A stretch of 64,000 nt of DNA from Asticcacaulis sp. AC460 (GTDB lineage: Bacteria > Pseudomonadota > Alphaproteobacteria > Caulobacterales > Caulobacteraceae). Where the stretch lies: contig NZ_AWGD01000008.1 in NCBI RefSeq assembly GCF_000495795.1, positions 62,001-126,000 on the forward strand, given 5' to 3'. The notes beneath the pieces were generated by a model. The model ran no database searches. It was not told the origin of the DNA and was given only the letters and a program-made list of their open reading frames with translations. The position numbers and the translations under genes are program-made. This document shows, piece after piece, positions 8,412 through 16,864 of this stretch (positions are counted from its first letter, which is position 1; each line of letters starts with the position of its first letter).

Positions 8412-8972
8412 ATGCAAGTCCTGAAAGCGCCGCCACACGACTGGCGCGCCCTTGTGCTCAACGCCGATTTTCGGCCCTTGTCCTATTACCCGCTGTCGAC
8501 CAAGCCGTGGCAGGACGTCGTCAAGGCGGTGTTCGAAGATCGCGTAGACGTAGTCTCGACCTACGACATCGAAATCCATTCGCCGTCGATGAAGATGCTG
8601 TTGCCCAGCGTCGTGTCGCTGAAGACCTATATCGACCAGAACCGCCCGCCGGCCTTTACCCGATACAATGTCTTTCTGCGCGACCGGTTCTGCTGCCAGT
8701 ACTGCGGTTCGCCGCACGACCTGACCTTCGACCATGTCGTGCCGGTCAGCCAGGGCGGAAAGTCGTCCTGGACCAACATTCTGACGGCGTGCGCCCCCTG
8801 CAACTTGCGTAAAGGGGGAAAAACACCCATCCAGGCGCGAATGATGCCGACAAAAAATCCACACCGGCCCACAATGTTTCAATTGCAGGAGCTGGGGCGG
8901 CGTTTTCCCCCTAACTATCTTCACGAAAGTTGGATAGATTACCTGTACTGGGATACGCTCCTCGAGGCGTAG
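8412..8972 (+). CDS. HNH endonuclease
   Basis: A 186-residue HNH-fold nuclease of a type common as a single chromosomal gene in alphaproteobacteria. After an N-terminal region with LVLNADFRPLSYYPLS (residues 15-30), the HNH domain shows two zinc CxxC pairs, C95/C98 and C127/C130, with the catalytic His108 in DH and Asn122 between them. I start at the ATG at 8412; the longer upstream frame overlaps the divergent gluQ gene and is not conserved in character. Its substrate and role are unknown. A 105-residue unknown protein follows 32 bases later in the same direction. Confidence 0.88.
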   Translation: MQVLKAPPHDWRALVLNADFRPLSYYPLSTKPWQDVVKAVFEDRVDVVSTYDIEIHSPSMKMLLPSVVSLKTYIDQNRPPAFTRYNVFLRDRFCCQYCGSPHDLTFDHVVPVSQGGKSSWTNILTACAPCNLRKGGKTPIQARMMPTKNPHRPTMFQLQELGRRFPPNYLHESWIDYLYWDTLLEA

Positions 8973-9004
8973 AGGGTTTCATTTTACAGGTCTTGGCATA
9001 GAAT

Positions 9005-9322
9005 ATGTCGTCTCCGGTGCGGTTTGAAATGGACAGGCGCGCGTTTGGCGTCGTGAACTTCCCGCGGCCGCGCGGCAAGACGCGTATGCCTATGGAACCG
9101 CTGACCAAGGCGTTGCAATCGACGTTGGGCGTTCGCATCCAGGCCAAACGCAAGTGGCTGTTCGGCCGCAAGCATCACAGCTTCCTGTTCATGGGCGAGC
9201 AGGTGCAGATCTGCCTGCTGGAAAATGGCGACGCGACCTTCGACCTGGGCCTGGTCGACGACGAAATCCGCGAGACCTTGCTGGAACATCTGCGGACCAG
9301 CCTGGAGTTCGAAGGGCGTTAG
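9005..9322 (+). CDS. Conserved hypothetical protein
   Basis: A 105-residue soluble protein with no recognised domain. It is rich in basic residues in the middle (RIQAKRKWLFGRKHH) and acidic at the C-terminus (DDEIRETLLEHLRTSLEFEG). No signal peptide or membrane segment is visible. It follows the HNH gene on the same strand and uses codons like its neighbours. The end abuts a double-hairpin repeat that may terminate transcription. I do not recognise its family. Confidence 0.6.
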   Translation: MSSPVRFEMDRRAFGVVNFPRPRGKTRMPMEPLTKALQSTLGVRIQAKRKWLFGRKHHSFLFMGEQVQICLLENGDATFDLGLVDDEIRETLLEHLRTSLEFEGR

Positions 9323-9424
9323 AGCGCGTTTCGATCCGGAAGAATCGGATCGGCGCTCTAAACTTTTGTTTTGACGCGCATCTTTATCCAAAAAGTGCGT
9401 CACACTTTTTGGGATGCGCTCTAA
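9321..9424. repeat. Double-hairpin intergenic repeat
   Basis: An outer pairing AGAGCG (9321)/CGCTCT with an inner CGATCCG/CGGATCG makes one hairpin. A second, CCAAAAAGTG/CACTTTTTGG with a CGTCA loop, follows and ends in another GCGCTCTAAACTT copy. The motif GCGCTCTAAACTT thus occurs twice (about 9354 and 9417). It lies between convergent genes and can end transcription from both sides; such paired elements are often dispersed in alphaproteobacterial genomes. Confidence 0.65.
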
Positions 9425-11523
9425 ACTTCCGCCAGCGGCTCCGACAGGGCGCTTTCCTCGGCGCTGCGTTCGGCGGCGCGCAGGCGGGCGGCTTCAACCA
9501 GTTCCCGGAAAAGCGCCAGGCACGAACGCCGGTAGATCATCAGCTCGGGATGGAACTGCACGCCGATCCAGAAGCGGCGCGACGGATCCTCGACCGCCTG
9601 GATGATTCCGTTGGGTTCACGCGCCGTCACGCGCAGGCCGGCGCCGACGCGCTCGATCGCCTGGCGATGGATGGCGTTGACGCGGACCTCGGGTTTTCCG
9701 AAGATCATGTGCAGCTTCGAGCCGGCGGAGATACGGATCGGCTTGCGCAGAAAGATCGGCTCGATCCAGCCCTCGGCCGAGACCGGCAGGTGGAAGCCGG
9801 TCAGGTCGGCGTGCAGGGTGCCGCCGGCAAAGACGTTCAGCATCTGGGCGCCGCGGCAGACCCCCAGCACTGGCAGGTCATGGTCGCGGGCGCTGTTGGC
9901 CCAGGACGCTTCCATGTCGCCGCGCGCCAGGTCGTAGCGGTAGCCGTGTTTGGGTTTGCCGTTATAGGTTTCGGGAAAGACGTCCGAGCCGCCGCCAAAG
10001 ACCAGGCCGTCGATGGTACGTGGATCGCCGGGCGCTGCCGCCGTCAGCTTGACCGGCCGGCCACCGGCGAGCCAGACCGCCAGCTTCATCGCCCACCAGG
10101 CCAGCAGGTCGCCGCGCGCGGGCTTGGTGATGCCGATGGCCGGCCGCCGCCTCGCCACCGGGTCGCGCGGGGGCGGAAGCGCTTCGGTCCGGTAGGTGAT
10201 TTCGGGCGGCAGTTTGCGGTGGCGGATCAGGTGGCTAAGCACGAACAAGGCGCCCAGGCCGACCAGCGGATCCTTGTCGCTGCTGAGCTCGCTGGGGGCT
10301 TCGCGATGTTTGGCGATGGCCGTGGTCATGGCTTCGAGGACGTCGTGAGCCGAGGCTGTCGACCCAAGCGCTGAGGCCGCCTCTTCCATGGCGCGGGCGA
10401 GGCGGCCGGTGACCAGGTTGCGCTTGGCCCGGCGCCAGGCGTCGGCGGCGGCGTTCAGGTGCGGATCCGATGCGGCGACGTCTTCCAGGGTAGCCAGCAG
10501 CCAGACGGCCGGTGTGCGGGTGACCACGCCGACCTCGGCCTGAGGCTCTTCGACCGGTAGGCCGATGGTCTGGCGGTACAGCAGCCACGGAAAGTCGACG
10601 CCGGTTTCGATCGAATGGAAGATGCCGGCCCAGAAGCGGGCATTGATCTCGATCATCTGCGGCGGATCGGCGTCCTGGCCGGTCCAGCGGAAGTCGATCT
10701 CGCAGACTCCGTCCCACGTCGTCGCCTCCAGGACGCGGACGACGGCGGCGCGGAACGGCTCGGCGTCGACCGACTCGCGGATGGCGCCGGCGCCGGCCTT
10801 TTTCGGGAAGGTGGCCAGGTTGCGGTAGGCCATGATGGCGCCCAGTTCGCCGTTATGCGCCAGGGCCGCGACGCAGTAGTCGTCGCCGGCCGCGAAGGTC
10901 TGGATCAGCGGCGGGGGATCGAAGCCCAGGGCCGTGGCCTGGGAGGTCAGTTCGCCGCGGTTGTGGGCAATGGTCACCCCTCGGCCGCCGACGCCGGTGA
11001 CCGGTTTGACGATCAGGGGAAAGTCCAGGTCGATGCGGTCGAGGTCTTCGGGCGAGGTGGGGCTGAACCCTTGAGGCGCGGGCAGGCCGAGGTCAGCGAT
11101 CAGATCTCCGAAGCGGTCCTTGGTCTGGACCAGGTCGATGCTGGCGGCGTCGGGCGCGGCCACCCGGATCAGCGGTTCGAAGCGGTCGCGGTGGCGGGCG
11201 ATCAGTTCGACCTCGCGGAAGACCGGCATCAGGACATAGGGGCGGCCGTCGCGCGGGGCATGGGTACGCACGGCCTTTTCGAGATCGTCGAGATAGCGGG
11301 CGGGGTCGCTTTCCCACGGCGCCACGACGAAGGTTTCGCGGACATGTTTCGAAAACGTCAGGACCGTCATGGCGACGTCGTCGCAGCCTATGACCTCGAT
11401 GCCGCGTTGCGCCAGCGACCGGGCGATGACCAGGGCCATCAGGCTGCGGCCATAGGTCAGGATGACCCGGCCCGGGTGGGGTGTTTCGTTCGCCGCCGCG
11501 CTTGAACCCATTTGTATATCCAT
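9421..11523 (-). CDS. Fused ATP-grasp ligase and class I glutamine amidotransferase-like (C26) protein
   Basis: A 700-residue two-domain protein. The N-terminal 450 residues resemble ATP-grasp carboxylate-amine ligases: a Rossmann-like start (RVILTYGRSLMALVIARSLA), ATP-binding lysine in DFPLIVKPVTGVGGRGV, and the metal-binding EIDFRW and MIEINARFW segments. The C-terminal 240 residues are a peptidase C26/PuuD-type amidotransferase domain with the nucleophile Cys556 in GVCRGAQ, the DGLVFGGGSDV segment and the His658/Glu660 pair in QFHPEL, so its triad looks complete. The pairing of an amide-forming and an amide-hydrolysing or ammonia-supplying domain in one chain suggests a channelled amidation or gamma-glutamyl reaction; the substrate is unknown. 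Alternative start at Met5. Confidence 0.85.
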   Translation of the reverse strand: MDIQMGSSAAANETPHPGRVILTYGRSLMALVIARSLAQRGIEVIGCDDVAMTVLTFSKHVRETFVVAPWESDPARYLDDLEKAVRTHAPRDGRPYVLMPVFREVELIARHRDRFEPLIRVAAPDAASIDLVQTKDRFGDLIADLGLPAPQGFSPTSPEDLDRIDLDFPLIVKPVTGVGGRGVTIAHNRGELTSQATALGFDPPPLIQTFAAGDDYCVAALAHNGELGAIMAYRNLATFPKKAGAGAIRESVDAEPFRAAVVRVLEATTWDGVCEIDFRWTGQDADPPQMIEINARFWAGIFHSIETGVDFPWLLYRQTIGLPVEEPQAEVGVVTRTPAVWLLATLEDVAASDPHLNAAADAWRRAKRNLVTGRLARAMEEAASALGSTASAHDVLEAMTTAIAKHREAPSELSSDKDPLVGLGALFVLSHLIRHRKLPPEITYRTEALPPPRDPVARRRPAIGITKPARGDLLAWWAMKLAVWLAGGRPVKLTAAAPGDPRTIDGLVFGGGSDVFPETYNGKPKHGYRYDLARGDMEASWANSARDHDLPVLGVCRGAQMLNVFAGGTLHADLTGFHLPVSAEGWIEPIFLRKPIRISAGSKLHMIFGKPEVRVNAIHRQAIERVGAGLRVTAREPNGIIQAVEDPSRRFWIGVQFHPELMIYRRSCLALFRELVEAARLRAAERSAEESALSEPLAEV

Positions 11524-11657
11524 TATGCCATGACCGTCGCCGACGCCTTTTCCGTTTACGGGGAACGGCGCACAGTGCCGTTGATACGGGTCAAGTTCAT
11601 AAGTTTTCGACAGGTCTTTGTGTGGCGCATGTAACCCAGGCGAGGGGATCGTCCCCG

Positions 11658-12311
11658 ATGCGATTGTGGCTGAGCCTGGCGGCTGTCACGATCGTGGCCG
11701 GACTTGCCTGGCATTACGGCATCGGGATCGCTCATGTGAAGGCGCTGCTGCTGCCGTTGCAGGAGATGCAGGCCCGGTCGCCGTGGCTGTTTGCCGCCGG
11801 CTATCTGGCGGTTCATATCCTGCTGGAAGCCCTGTGCGCGCCGTTCGAGATACTGCTGGCGGTGATGGCAGGGGCGCTGTTCGGGCCTGTGCTGGGGGCG
11901 ATCCTGGCATCGTTCGGTTCGACGATCGGCGGAACGGCGGCGTTTTCATGGTCGCGGTGGCTATTGCGCGAGCGGGTGCGGGCGTGGTTCCCGCGCCGTT
12001 CGGCCATGGTGGATGAGGGCATGGCGCGCGACGGCGTGCTCTATCTGGTGACCTTGCGGCTGCTGCCGGTGGTGCCGTTTTTCGTGGTCAACCTGCTGGC
12101 CGGTTTGACGCCGATTCGCACGCGGACCTTTTACCTGATTACCCAGATTTCGCTGTTTCCAGCCATATACCTTTATGCCAATGCCGGTACGCAACTGGCG
12201 CGGATCGACGCGGTGAGCGATATCCTGTCGCCGGCCTTCCTGGGCGTGCTGACGCTTCTGGCGATCCTGCCGTGGCTGGCAAAATGGGGATTGGCCAGGA
12301 TTAAGACGTAA
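11658..12311 (+). CDS. TVP38/TMEM64 family membrane protein
   Basis: A 217-residue inner-membrane protein of the VTT (DedA-like, SNARE-associated) superfamily. About five hydrophobic segments are seen, with the family signature LEALCAPFEILLAVMAGALFGP then GSTIGGTAAFSWSR and, later, RLLPVVPFFVVNLLAGL. Members of this superfamily are linked to lipid scrambling or transport. I start at ATG 11658, just before the first membrane segment. It is divergent from the ATP-grasp fusion gene and its last 11 bases overlap the end of the convergent TadE-like gene. Confidence 0.85.
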   Translation: MRLWLSLAAVTIVAGLAWHYGIGIAHVKALLLPLQEMQARSPWLFAAGYLAVHILLEALCAPFEILLAVMAGALFGPVLGAILASFGSTIGGTAAFSWSRWLLRERVRAWFPRRSAMVDEGMARDGVLYLVTLRLLPVVPFFVVNLLAGLTPIRTRTFYLITQISLFPAIYLYANAGTQLARIDAVSDILSPAFLGVLTLLAILPWLAKWGLARIKT

Positions 12312-12696
12312 CGACCGGTACCACCAGGCTGGAGCCCATCGAAATCGACGAGTCGGTCATCAGCGGCACTGAGAGCAGGAAGTCGTAGGTCCAGGTGACG
12401 CGCCGGACCTGGACGTCGGTGGCGATCTGCTCGGTGGTGACGGTGACGTTAAGGTCGTCGACTGGCACCGCGACCAGCATGCCCATGGCGTTGGCTTCGA
12501 TGGTCGCGGCCGAGGTGGCCGGATCCAGGATCAGGCTGCGCGACGACCGTTCGATCGCGTTGCGCACGGTCCCGCCGCAATAGACGCCATAGCCGACATT
12601 GAACACGCCGATCAGGCCCATGATCAGGACCGGGGACACCAGGGCGAATTCCAGCGCCGTCGCCCCCGACCGGTCGCGACCAAAACCACGCCTCAT
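12301..12696 (-). CDS. TadE-like pseudopilin
   Basis: A 131-residue minor pseudopilin of the TadE family. The N-terminus GFGRDRSGATALEFALVSPVLIM is the typical processing region followed by a membrane helix with the conserved Glu. It starts at 12696 with an ATGA overlap to the preceding TadE-like gene, not at the longer in-frame position 12744. It is the last of three pilus-related genes transcribed together. The rest of the Tad secretion machinery is not in this window. Confidence 0.85.
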   Translation of the reverse strand: MRRGFGRDRSGATALEFALVSPVLIMGLIGVFNVGYGVYCGGTVRNAIERSSRSLILDPATSAATIEANAMGMLVAVPVDDLNVTVTTEQIATDVQVRRVTWTYDFLLSVPLMTDSSISMGSSLVVPVVTS

Positions 12697-13142
12697 CTGA
12701 CGCGGACCTCCTGCTGGGCGATGATCGAGGTGTCGGTGTACCACCCGTCATAGGGCTGGACGATCGATACCCGAACATAGGCCAGCGGGATGGATGAGTC
12801 GGCGCACACCGTCGAGCAGGTGGCGGCGATCGAGGCGCAATAGCATTGTTTGACCGCCGAGACCGTGGCGTCCTGGGTTTCCGGCCTCCACGAGGCCAGC
12901 ACGATGCTGCGAGCGACGCCCAGGTCCGAGCCGCCGCGCATGACGTACTGCGCCGCGCTTGAGACGCTGGAGCGCATGGCCTTTTCCTTCATGGTGACGG
13001 CCGAGAGGTCGTCGACCGCGGCCAGGACGCCCAGCAGGATCGGTGTCACCAGAGCGAATTCGACGATGGCGGCGCCCCGTTTTTCACGGGCGAACCGGCG
13101 GATGAGGGACTTCAGGTTCAAGGGGGGGATTGTCTTGATCAT
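12693..13142 (-). CDS. TadE-like pseudopilin
   Basis: A 149-residue pseudopilin. The N-terminal stretch AREKRGAAIVEFALVTPILLG contains the prepilin-peptidase-type site and the conserved Glu of the membrane helix. The C-terminal part is periplasmic and has several Cys residues (CYCASIAATCSTVC) that could form disulfides. It overlaps the next gene by four bases and follows the TadG-like gene by five bases, so the three are surely one operon. Confidence 0.85.
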   Translation of the reverse strand: MIKTIPPLNLKSLIRRFAREKRGAAIVEFALVTPILLGVLAAVDDLSAVTMKEKAMRSSVSSAAQYVMRGGSDLGVARSIVLASWRPETQDATVSAVKQCYCASIAATCSTVCADSSIPLAYVRVSIVQPYDGWYTDTSIIAQQEVRVR

Positions 13143-13147
13143 CGGGT

Positions 13148-14392
13148 CTACTCCACAAGTTTAACGACGCCGCCGACGGCAAGGGCGCTCATACCGTAGG
13201 CAGAGCAATCGATGGCGACGGTGGTATTGCCGCTCCACGCAATCGTGCGGGCGACAAGCTGGGTGCAACCGTTATGGCCCTGGAAATTGCCCAGGTACGA
13301 AACGGGTTGTTTCGGAAAATAGATGGCGCCGGTCATCTTGGAGGCCATGTTGCCGTTGACCGTGATGCTGGTCGTGGTGCCATTGCTGCGGCTGCCGAAG
13401 AACAGCATCCCCTTGTAGGTGCCGGTGGTCGGCGGAGTCAGGGTGAGGACGGTATTGCCGTTGAAGGCCAGGGTGGCATTGTTGGTCAGGTAGAACATGA
13501 CCCCGCTGCCGCTGAGGGTCGAGTTGCCGTTCACCCGAAAGGTGCCGCCGTCGATGATATAGACGCCTGGATTGAAGGTGACGTTCTTGTTGATCGCAAG
13601 GCCGCCGCAGTAACGGCCGGGCTGAAGCGTGGCGCCGTTGGAATTCTGGCAGGTGCCTGGAACGGTCGGTTCCGGCACGTTGCGGAAGGGATCAGCGACC
13701 GGCGGCAGGCCGGTCTTGGCCGAAGTGCAGACCGTCTGGGTGACCAGAGCGCCGAGCGACACACCGCCGGTCGTCATCAGGCAAGGCGCCGTGACGCGGG
13801 TCGAGCCCTGGCTGTAGATGGACGAGGCCGACAGCGAATTGGTCATCACGTTGCAGCCGGTGAAGGTCGCCGTCGAATTGCCCGAGAAATAGACCGCCTG
13901 GTTGGCCGAGGTGTCGAGCGCCAGGACGCAGGCATTGGAGGCATTCTGGAAATTGGCGACGGCGCGCGACCTCAGCGTGATGACGCTGTCGTCGAAAACC
14001 TGGGAGAAGTAGCGCGGCTCGCGGCGGGTAAGGATGACCTCGGCGGACTTGTCATCCTTGTGTGTGCCGGAAGTCGGCGGCGCATGCAGGGTAACCGTGC
14101 CCAGAGTGGCGTTGAAGCCGTTGGCAGCGGCGGCGGACTGGGCTGCGGCCAGCATGGCCTGGGGCGAGGATCCCGCCCGCTTTTCCAGGCCGGCGGCATA
14201 GGCCGCGGCGTCGGCCGCCTGCTGCAGTTTGCCCTGATCCAGATACCAGATACCGCTTTCGAGACCGAAGGCCGCGCCTCCCGCGACCAGCGGCACGCTG
14301 AAGGCAAAAATCGTCGCTACGTTGCCGGACTTGTTCCGTACAAAGCCCCGCAAACGCTTGTGGAAGTCCCAGACCATAACCGCACCCACCAT
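13148..14392 (-). CDS. TadG-like pilus assembly protein
   Basis: A 414-residue protein with a single N-terminal membrane helix (NVATIFAFSVPLVAGGAAFGLE) in the TadG pattern, followed by a helical DQGKLQQAADAAAYAAGL segment that is characteristic of the family. The large C-terminal part (from about residue 130) is rich in Asn, Gly, Thr and Ser with short repeating strands such as GNSTATFTG and GNSTLSGSG, and looks like a parallel beta-helix exposed outside the inner membrane. It heads the three-gene operon. An in-frame ATG at 14377 is an alternative start. Confidence 0.85.
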   Translation of the reverse strand: MVGAVMVWDFHKRLRGFVRNKSGNVATIFAFSVPLVAGGAAFGLESGIWYLDQGKLQQAADAAAYAAGLEKRAGSSPQAMLAAAQSAAAANGFNATLGTVTLHAPPTSGTHKDDKSAEVILTRREPRYFSQVFDDSVITLRSRAVANFQNASNACVLALDTSANQAVYFSGNSTATFTGCNVMTNSLSASSIYSQGSTRVTAPCLMTTGGVSLGALVTQTVCTSAKTGLPPVADPFRNVPEPTVPGTCQNSNGATLQPGRYCGGLAINKNVTFNPGVYIIDGGTFRVNGNSTLSGSGVMFYLTNNATLAFNGNTVLTLTPPTTGTYKGMLFFGSRSNGTTTSITVNGNMASKMTGAIYFPKQPVSYLGNFQGHNGCTQLVARTIAWSGNTTVAIDCSAYGMSALAVGGVVKLVE

Positions 14393-14567
14393 CGTTGCAG
14401 ATCAAGGGTTACGCCCCGAAAATTTCACAGGTGTAAAAAAATCCGGTTAAATCCCGTTAAGCTTCGTAAATTTTTCGCGCCAGTGGGGAATTGTTCCGGC
14501 TGCTGTTCGGCGGGCTTTGGCTGTGCTATCTTCGGGACATATAAAAAGCAAAAACCGGGGAGAATTC

Positions 14568-15548
14568 ATGGACATGGTAGGATCGTACAGGCGCAGGCGT
14601 GATGTGCTTGCCGGGGCTGCCGCGCTTGGTTTCTTGCCGTCAATGGCGAGTAGTCAGGATGTTGCAACCCAAGCGGCGCCGTTAACCGAAGACAACGAGG
14701 TCGCGGCGCTGGACGCGCGCAGTAATTACGACCGGCTGACCGTACCGGTGACGGTCAATGGCAAGGGGCCTTACCAGTTCATTGTCGATACAGGCGCGGA
14801 GTCGTCGGTACTGTCGGATCGGGTCGTTGCGGATCTGGGGCTGGGCAGCGGCGTTGACGTGATCGTCGAAGGTTTGGCGCGGCGTATTCCGACGAAAGCC
14901 GTCGAGGTTGCGGAATTGGGTTTTGGCGCATTTCACCGCAAGAATCTGCTGTTGCCGGTCTTGCCGCGGACCATGCTGGGCTGTGACGGCTACCTGGGGC
15001 TTGATGCGATCGAGCGAACGCGGGTGACGTTCGACTTCGCTCATAAGCAGGTGCGCATCGAACAGGCGCGAAACATGCCGTGGGAGACGACGCGGTCAGA
15101 TGTCTCCCGCATCAAGATGGAGGGCCACGCCGGTTACCTGCGCACCGGTGAATGCTGGGTCGACGGGGTCATGGCCACGGCATTTATCGATACGGGCGCT
15201 GAGGTGTCGATGGGTAATCCGCCGCTGCTGGCGGCTTTGCAGCGCAAAAAACATGTGGCGGATACGCTGGGGCAAATCACTCTGGTCGGGATTACGGGCG
15301 GCGAGATCGAGGGACAGGTGGTTGCGGTGCAGGCGATTCAGATGGAGGACCTGAGATTTACAGACGGCGTTCTGGCCATTGTCGACGTGCCCAACTTCAC
15401 GATTTGGCAGGTGGACAACAAGCCGGCCTTCCTGATGGGGATGAACTTCCTGCGGCAGTTCGCCAGCGTCGCCATCGACTACCGCGCGCGGGAACTGCGC
15501 TTCGAACTGGCGCGGCTGGATAAGGAAACGGGGCGGTACCTGGCCTGA
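14568..15548 (+). CDS. Two-domain retropepsin-like aspartic protease, exported
   Basis: A 326-residue protein with an N-terminal twin-arginine-like stretch (RRRRDVLAGAAALGFLPSMASS), suggesting export. Two aspartic-protease lobes are visible, each with a DTGA motif: Asp74 (FIVDTGAESSVLSD) and Asp208 (AFIDTGAEVSMGN). This agrees with bacterial two-lobe retropepsin-like proteins that form an active site within one chain. The ATG at 14568 has a GGGGAG ribosome site and is better than the frame start at 14517. The gene stands alone between the divergent Tad operon and a convergent transporter gene. Confidence 0.82.
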   Translation: MDMVGSYRRRRDVLAGAAALGFLPSMASSQDVATQAAPLTEDNEVAALDARSNYDRLTVPVTVNGKGPYQFIVDTGAESSVLSDRVVADLGLGSGVDVIVEGLARRIPTKAVEVAELGFGAFHRKNLLLPVLPRTMLGCDGYLGLDAIERTRVTFDFAHKQVRIEQARNMPWETTRSDVSRIKMEGHAGYLRTGECWVDGVMATAFIDTGAEVSMGNPPLLAALQRKKHVADTLGQITLVGITGGEIEGQVVAVQAIQMEDLRFTDGVLAIVDVPNFTIWQVDNKPAFLMGMNFLRQFASVAIDYRARELRFELARLDKETGRYLA

Positions 15549-15572
15549 CGCCGGATCGGGTTTTTAAAGAAT

Positions 15573-16844
15573 CTATCCGAAAAACTGGAAATATACCAGG
15601 CAGCCGGCGGCCAGGGTCATCAGTACCAGGGCCAGGCCGCCCAGGAGGTTCGACACGCGGCCGTTGGTGAATTCGCCCATCACCGCCTTGTTGTTGGCGA
15701 TATGCAACAGGATACCGATCAGAACCGGCGCGGTTACACCGTACAGGATGGCCGACCACAGCAGGGCCTGGATCGGCGAGATGCCGAGGTAGTTGATGCC
15801 GAGCCCCACCGCCAGCGACACGATCACGACGCCGTAGAAGGCCGGCGCCTCATGGAACTTCTTGTCCAGTCCCTCCTGCCAGCCGAAGGTCTCGGCGACG
15901 ATATAGGACAGGCACCCCGATAATACGGGGATGGCCAGAAACCCGGTGCCGATGACGCCTATAGCGAACAGGTAGTAGGCCGCATCACCCGCGACCGGCC
16001 GCAGCGCCTCGGCGGCTTCGGCGACGGTATCGATGTGATGGATGCCGGCCGTATACAGGGTCGATCCGGCCGTAAGGATAATGAAGAACATGACGATGCT
16101 GGAAAACAGCATACCGAGATCGACATCGAAGCCCATCTCCCTGATCAGGCGCTTGTCGACCACGACCTGTTTCTTATGCAACTGAACTTCGGCTTCCATG
16201 GTGGTCTGCCAGAAGAAGAGGTAGGGCGATATGGTCGTCCCCAATATAGCGACCAGCACGCCGACGAAGGCCTTATCGAAATGAAATTCCGGAACAAGCG
16301 CGTGGCGCAGGACAGCCATCCAGTCGGTGCGGGTTATGAACGGCACCGCCAGATAGACCAGCAGTACGGCGCATAGCCATTTCAGCACCGAGGCCAGTCT
16401 TTGATAGGGCAGGGCAATGATGGCTGCCAGCAGCAGTGCCGTGAAGACGACGCTGAATGCCTGGGCGTGAACCTGGGGGAAAATCAGGTTGGCCACAGCG
16501 CCCATGCCGGCGATATCGGCGCCGATGTTCAGCACGATGGCCGGAACGCTGAACAACAGCATCAGCCACAGGACCGGCTTCGGATAGGTCTTGCGCAGGA
16601 TGCCGCACAGGCCCTGTGACGTCACGAGACCGATGCGGGCGCACATCTCCTGGATCGCAGCCATCAGCGGAAAGGTGATCAGTGTGGTCCACAAGGTGGC
16701 CAGGCCATATTGTGCACCGGCTTGAGTGTAGGTGGCGATGCCCGACGGGTCGTCGTCGCTGGCGCCTGTCACCAGGCCGGGGCCGAGGGATTTCCACAGC
16801 CTGGAAAGGCGTCCGGGTTGGGCAGGAGCCTGTGGCGTTTCCAT
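15573..16844 (-). CDS. NRAMP-like divalent metal ion transporter
   Basis: A 423-residue inner-membrane protein with about eleven hydrophobic segments. The N-terminal signature GPGLVTGASDDDPSGIATYTQ is of the NRAMP superfamily. The classical first-helix metal motif DPGN reads DPSG (residues 32-35), and the sixth-helix MPH motif is replaced by ISPY in TISPYLFFWQ. Those changes mark a divergent subgroup, so manganese or iron transport should not be assumed. It is 20 bases downstream of coq7 and may be the last gene of that operon. Confidence 0.82.
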   Translation of the reverse strand: METPQAPAQPGRLSRLWKSLGPGLVTGASDDDPSGIATYTQAGAQYGLATLWTTLITFPLMAAIQEMCARIGLVTSQGLCGILRKTYPKPVLWLMLLFSVPAIVLNIGADIAGMGAVANLIFPQVHAQAFSVVFTALLLAAIIALPYQRLASVLKWLCAVLLVYLAVPFITRTDWMAVLRHALVPEFHFDKAFVGVLVAILGTTISPYLFFWQTTMEAEVQLHKKQVVVDKRLIREMGFDVDLGMLFSSIVMFFIILTAGSTLYTAGIHHIDTVAEAAEALRPVAGDAAYYLFAIGVIGTGFLAIPVLSGCLSYIVAETFGWQEGLDKKFHEAPAFYGVVIVSLAVGLGINYLGISPIQALLWSAILYGVTAPVLIGILLHIANNKAVMGEFTNGRVSNLLGGLALVLMTLAAGCLVYFQFFG

Positions 16845-16864
16845 ACGGTTCCCTGTTTGGGGGC

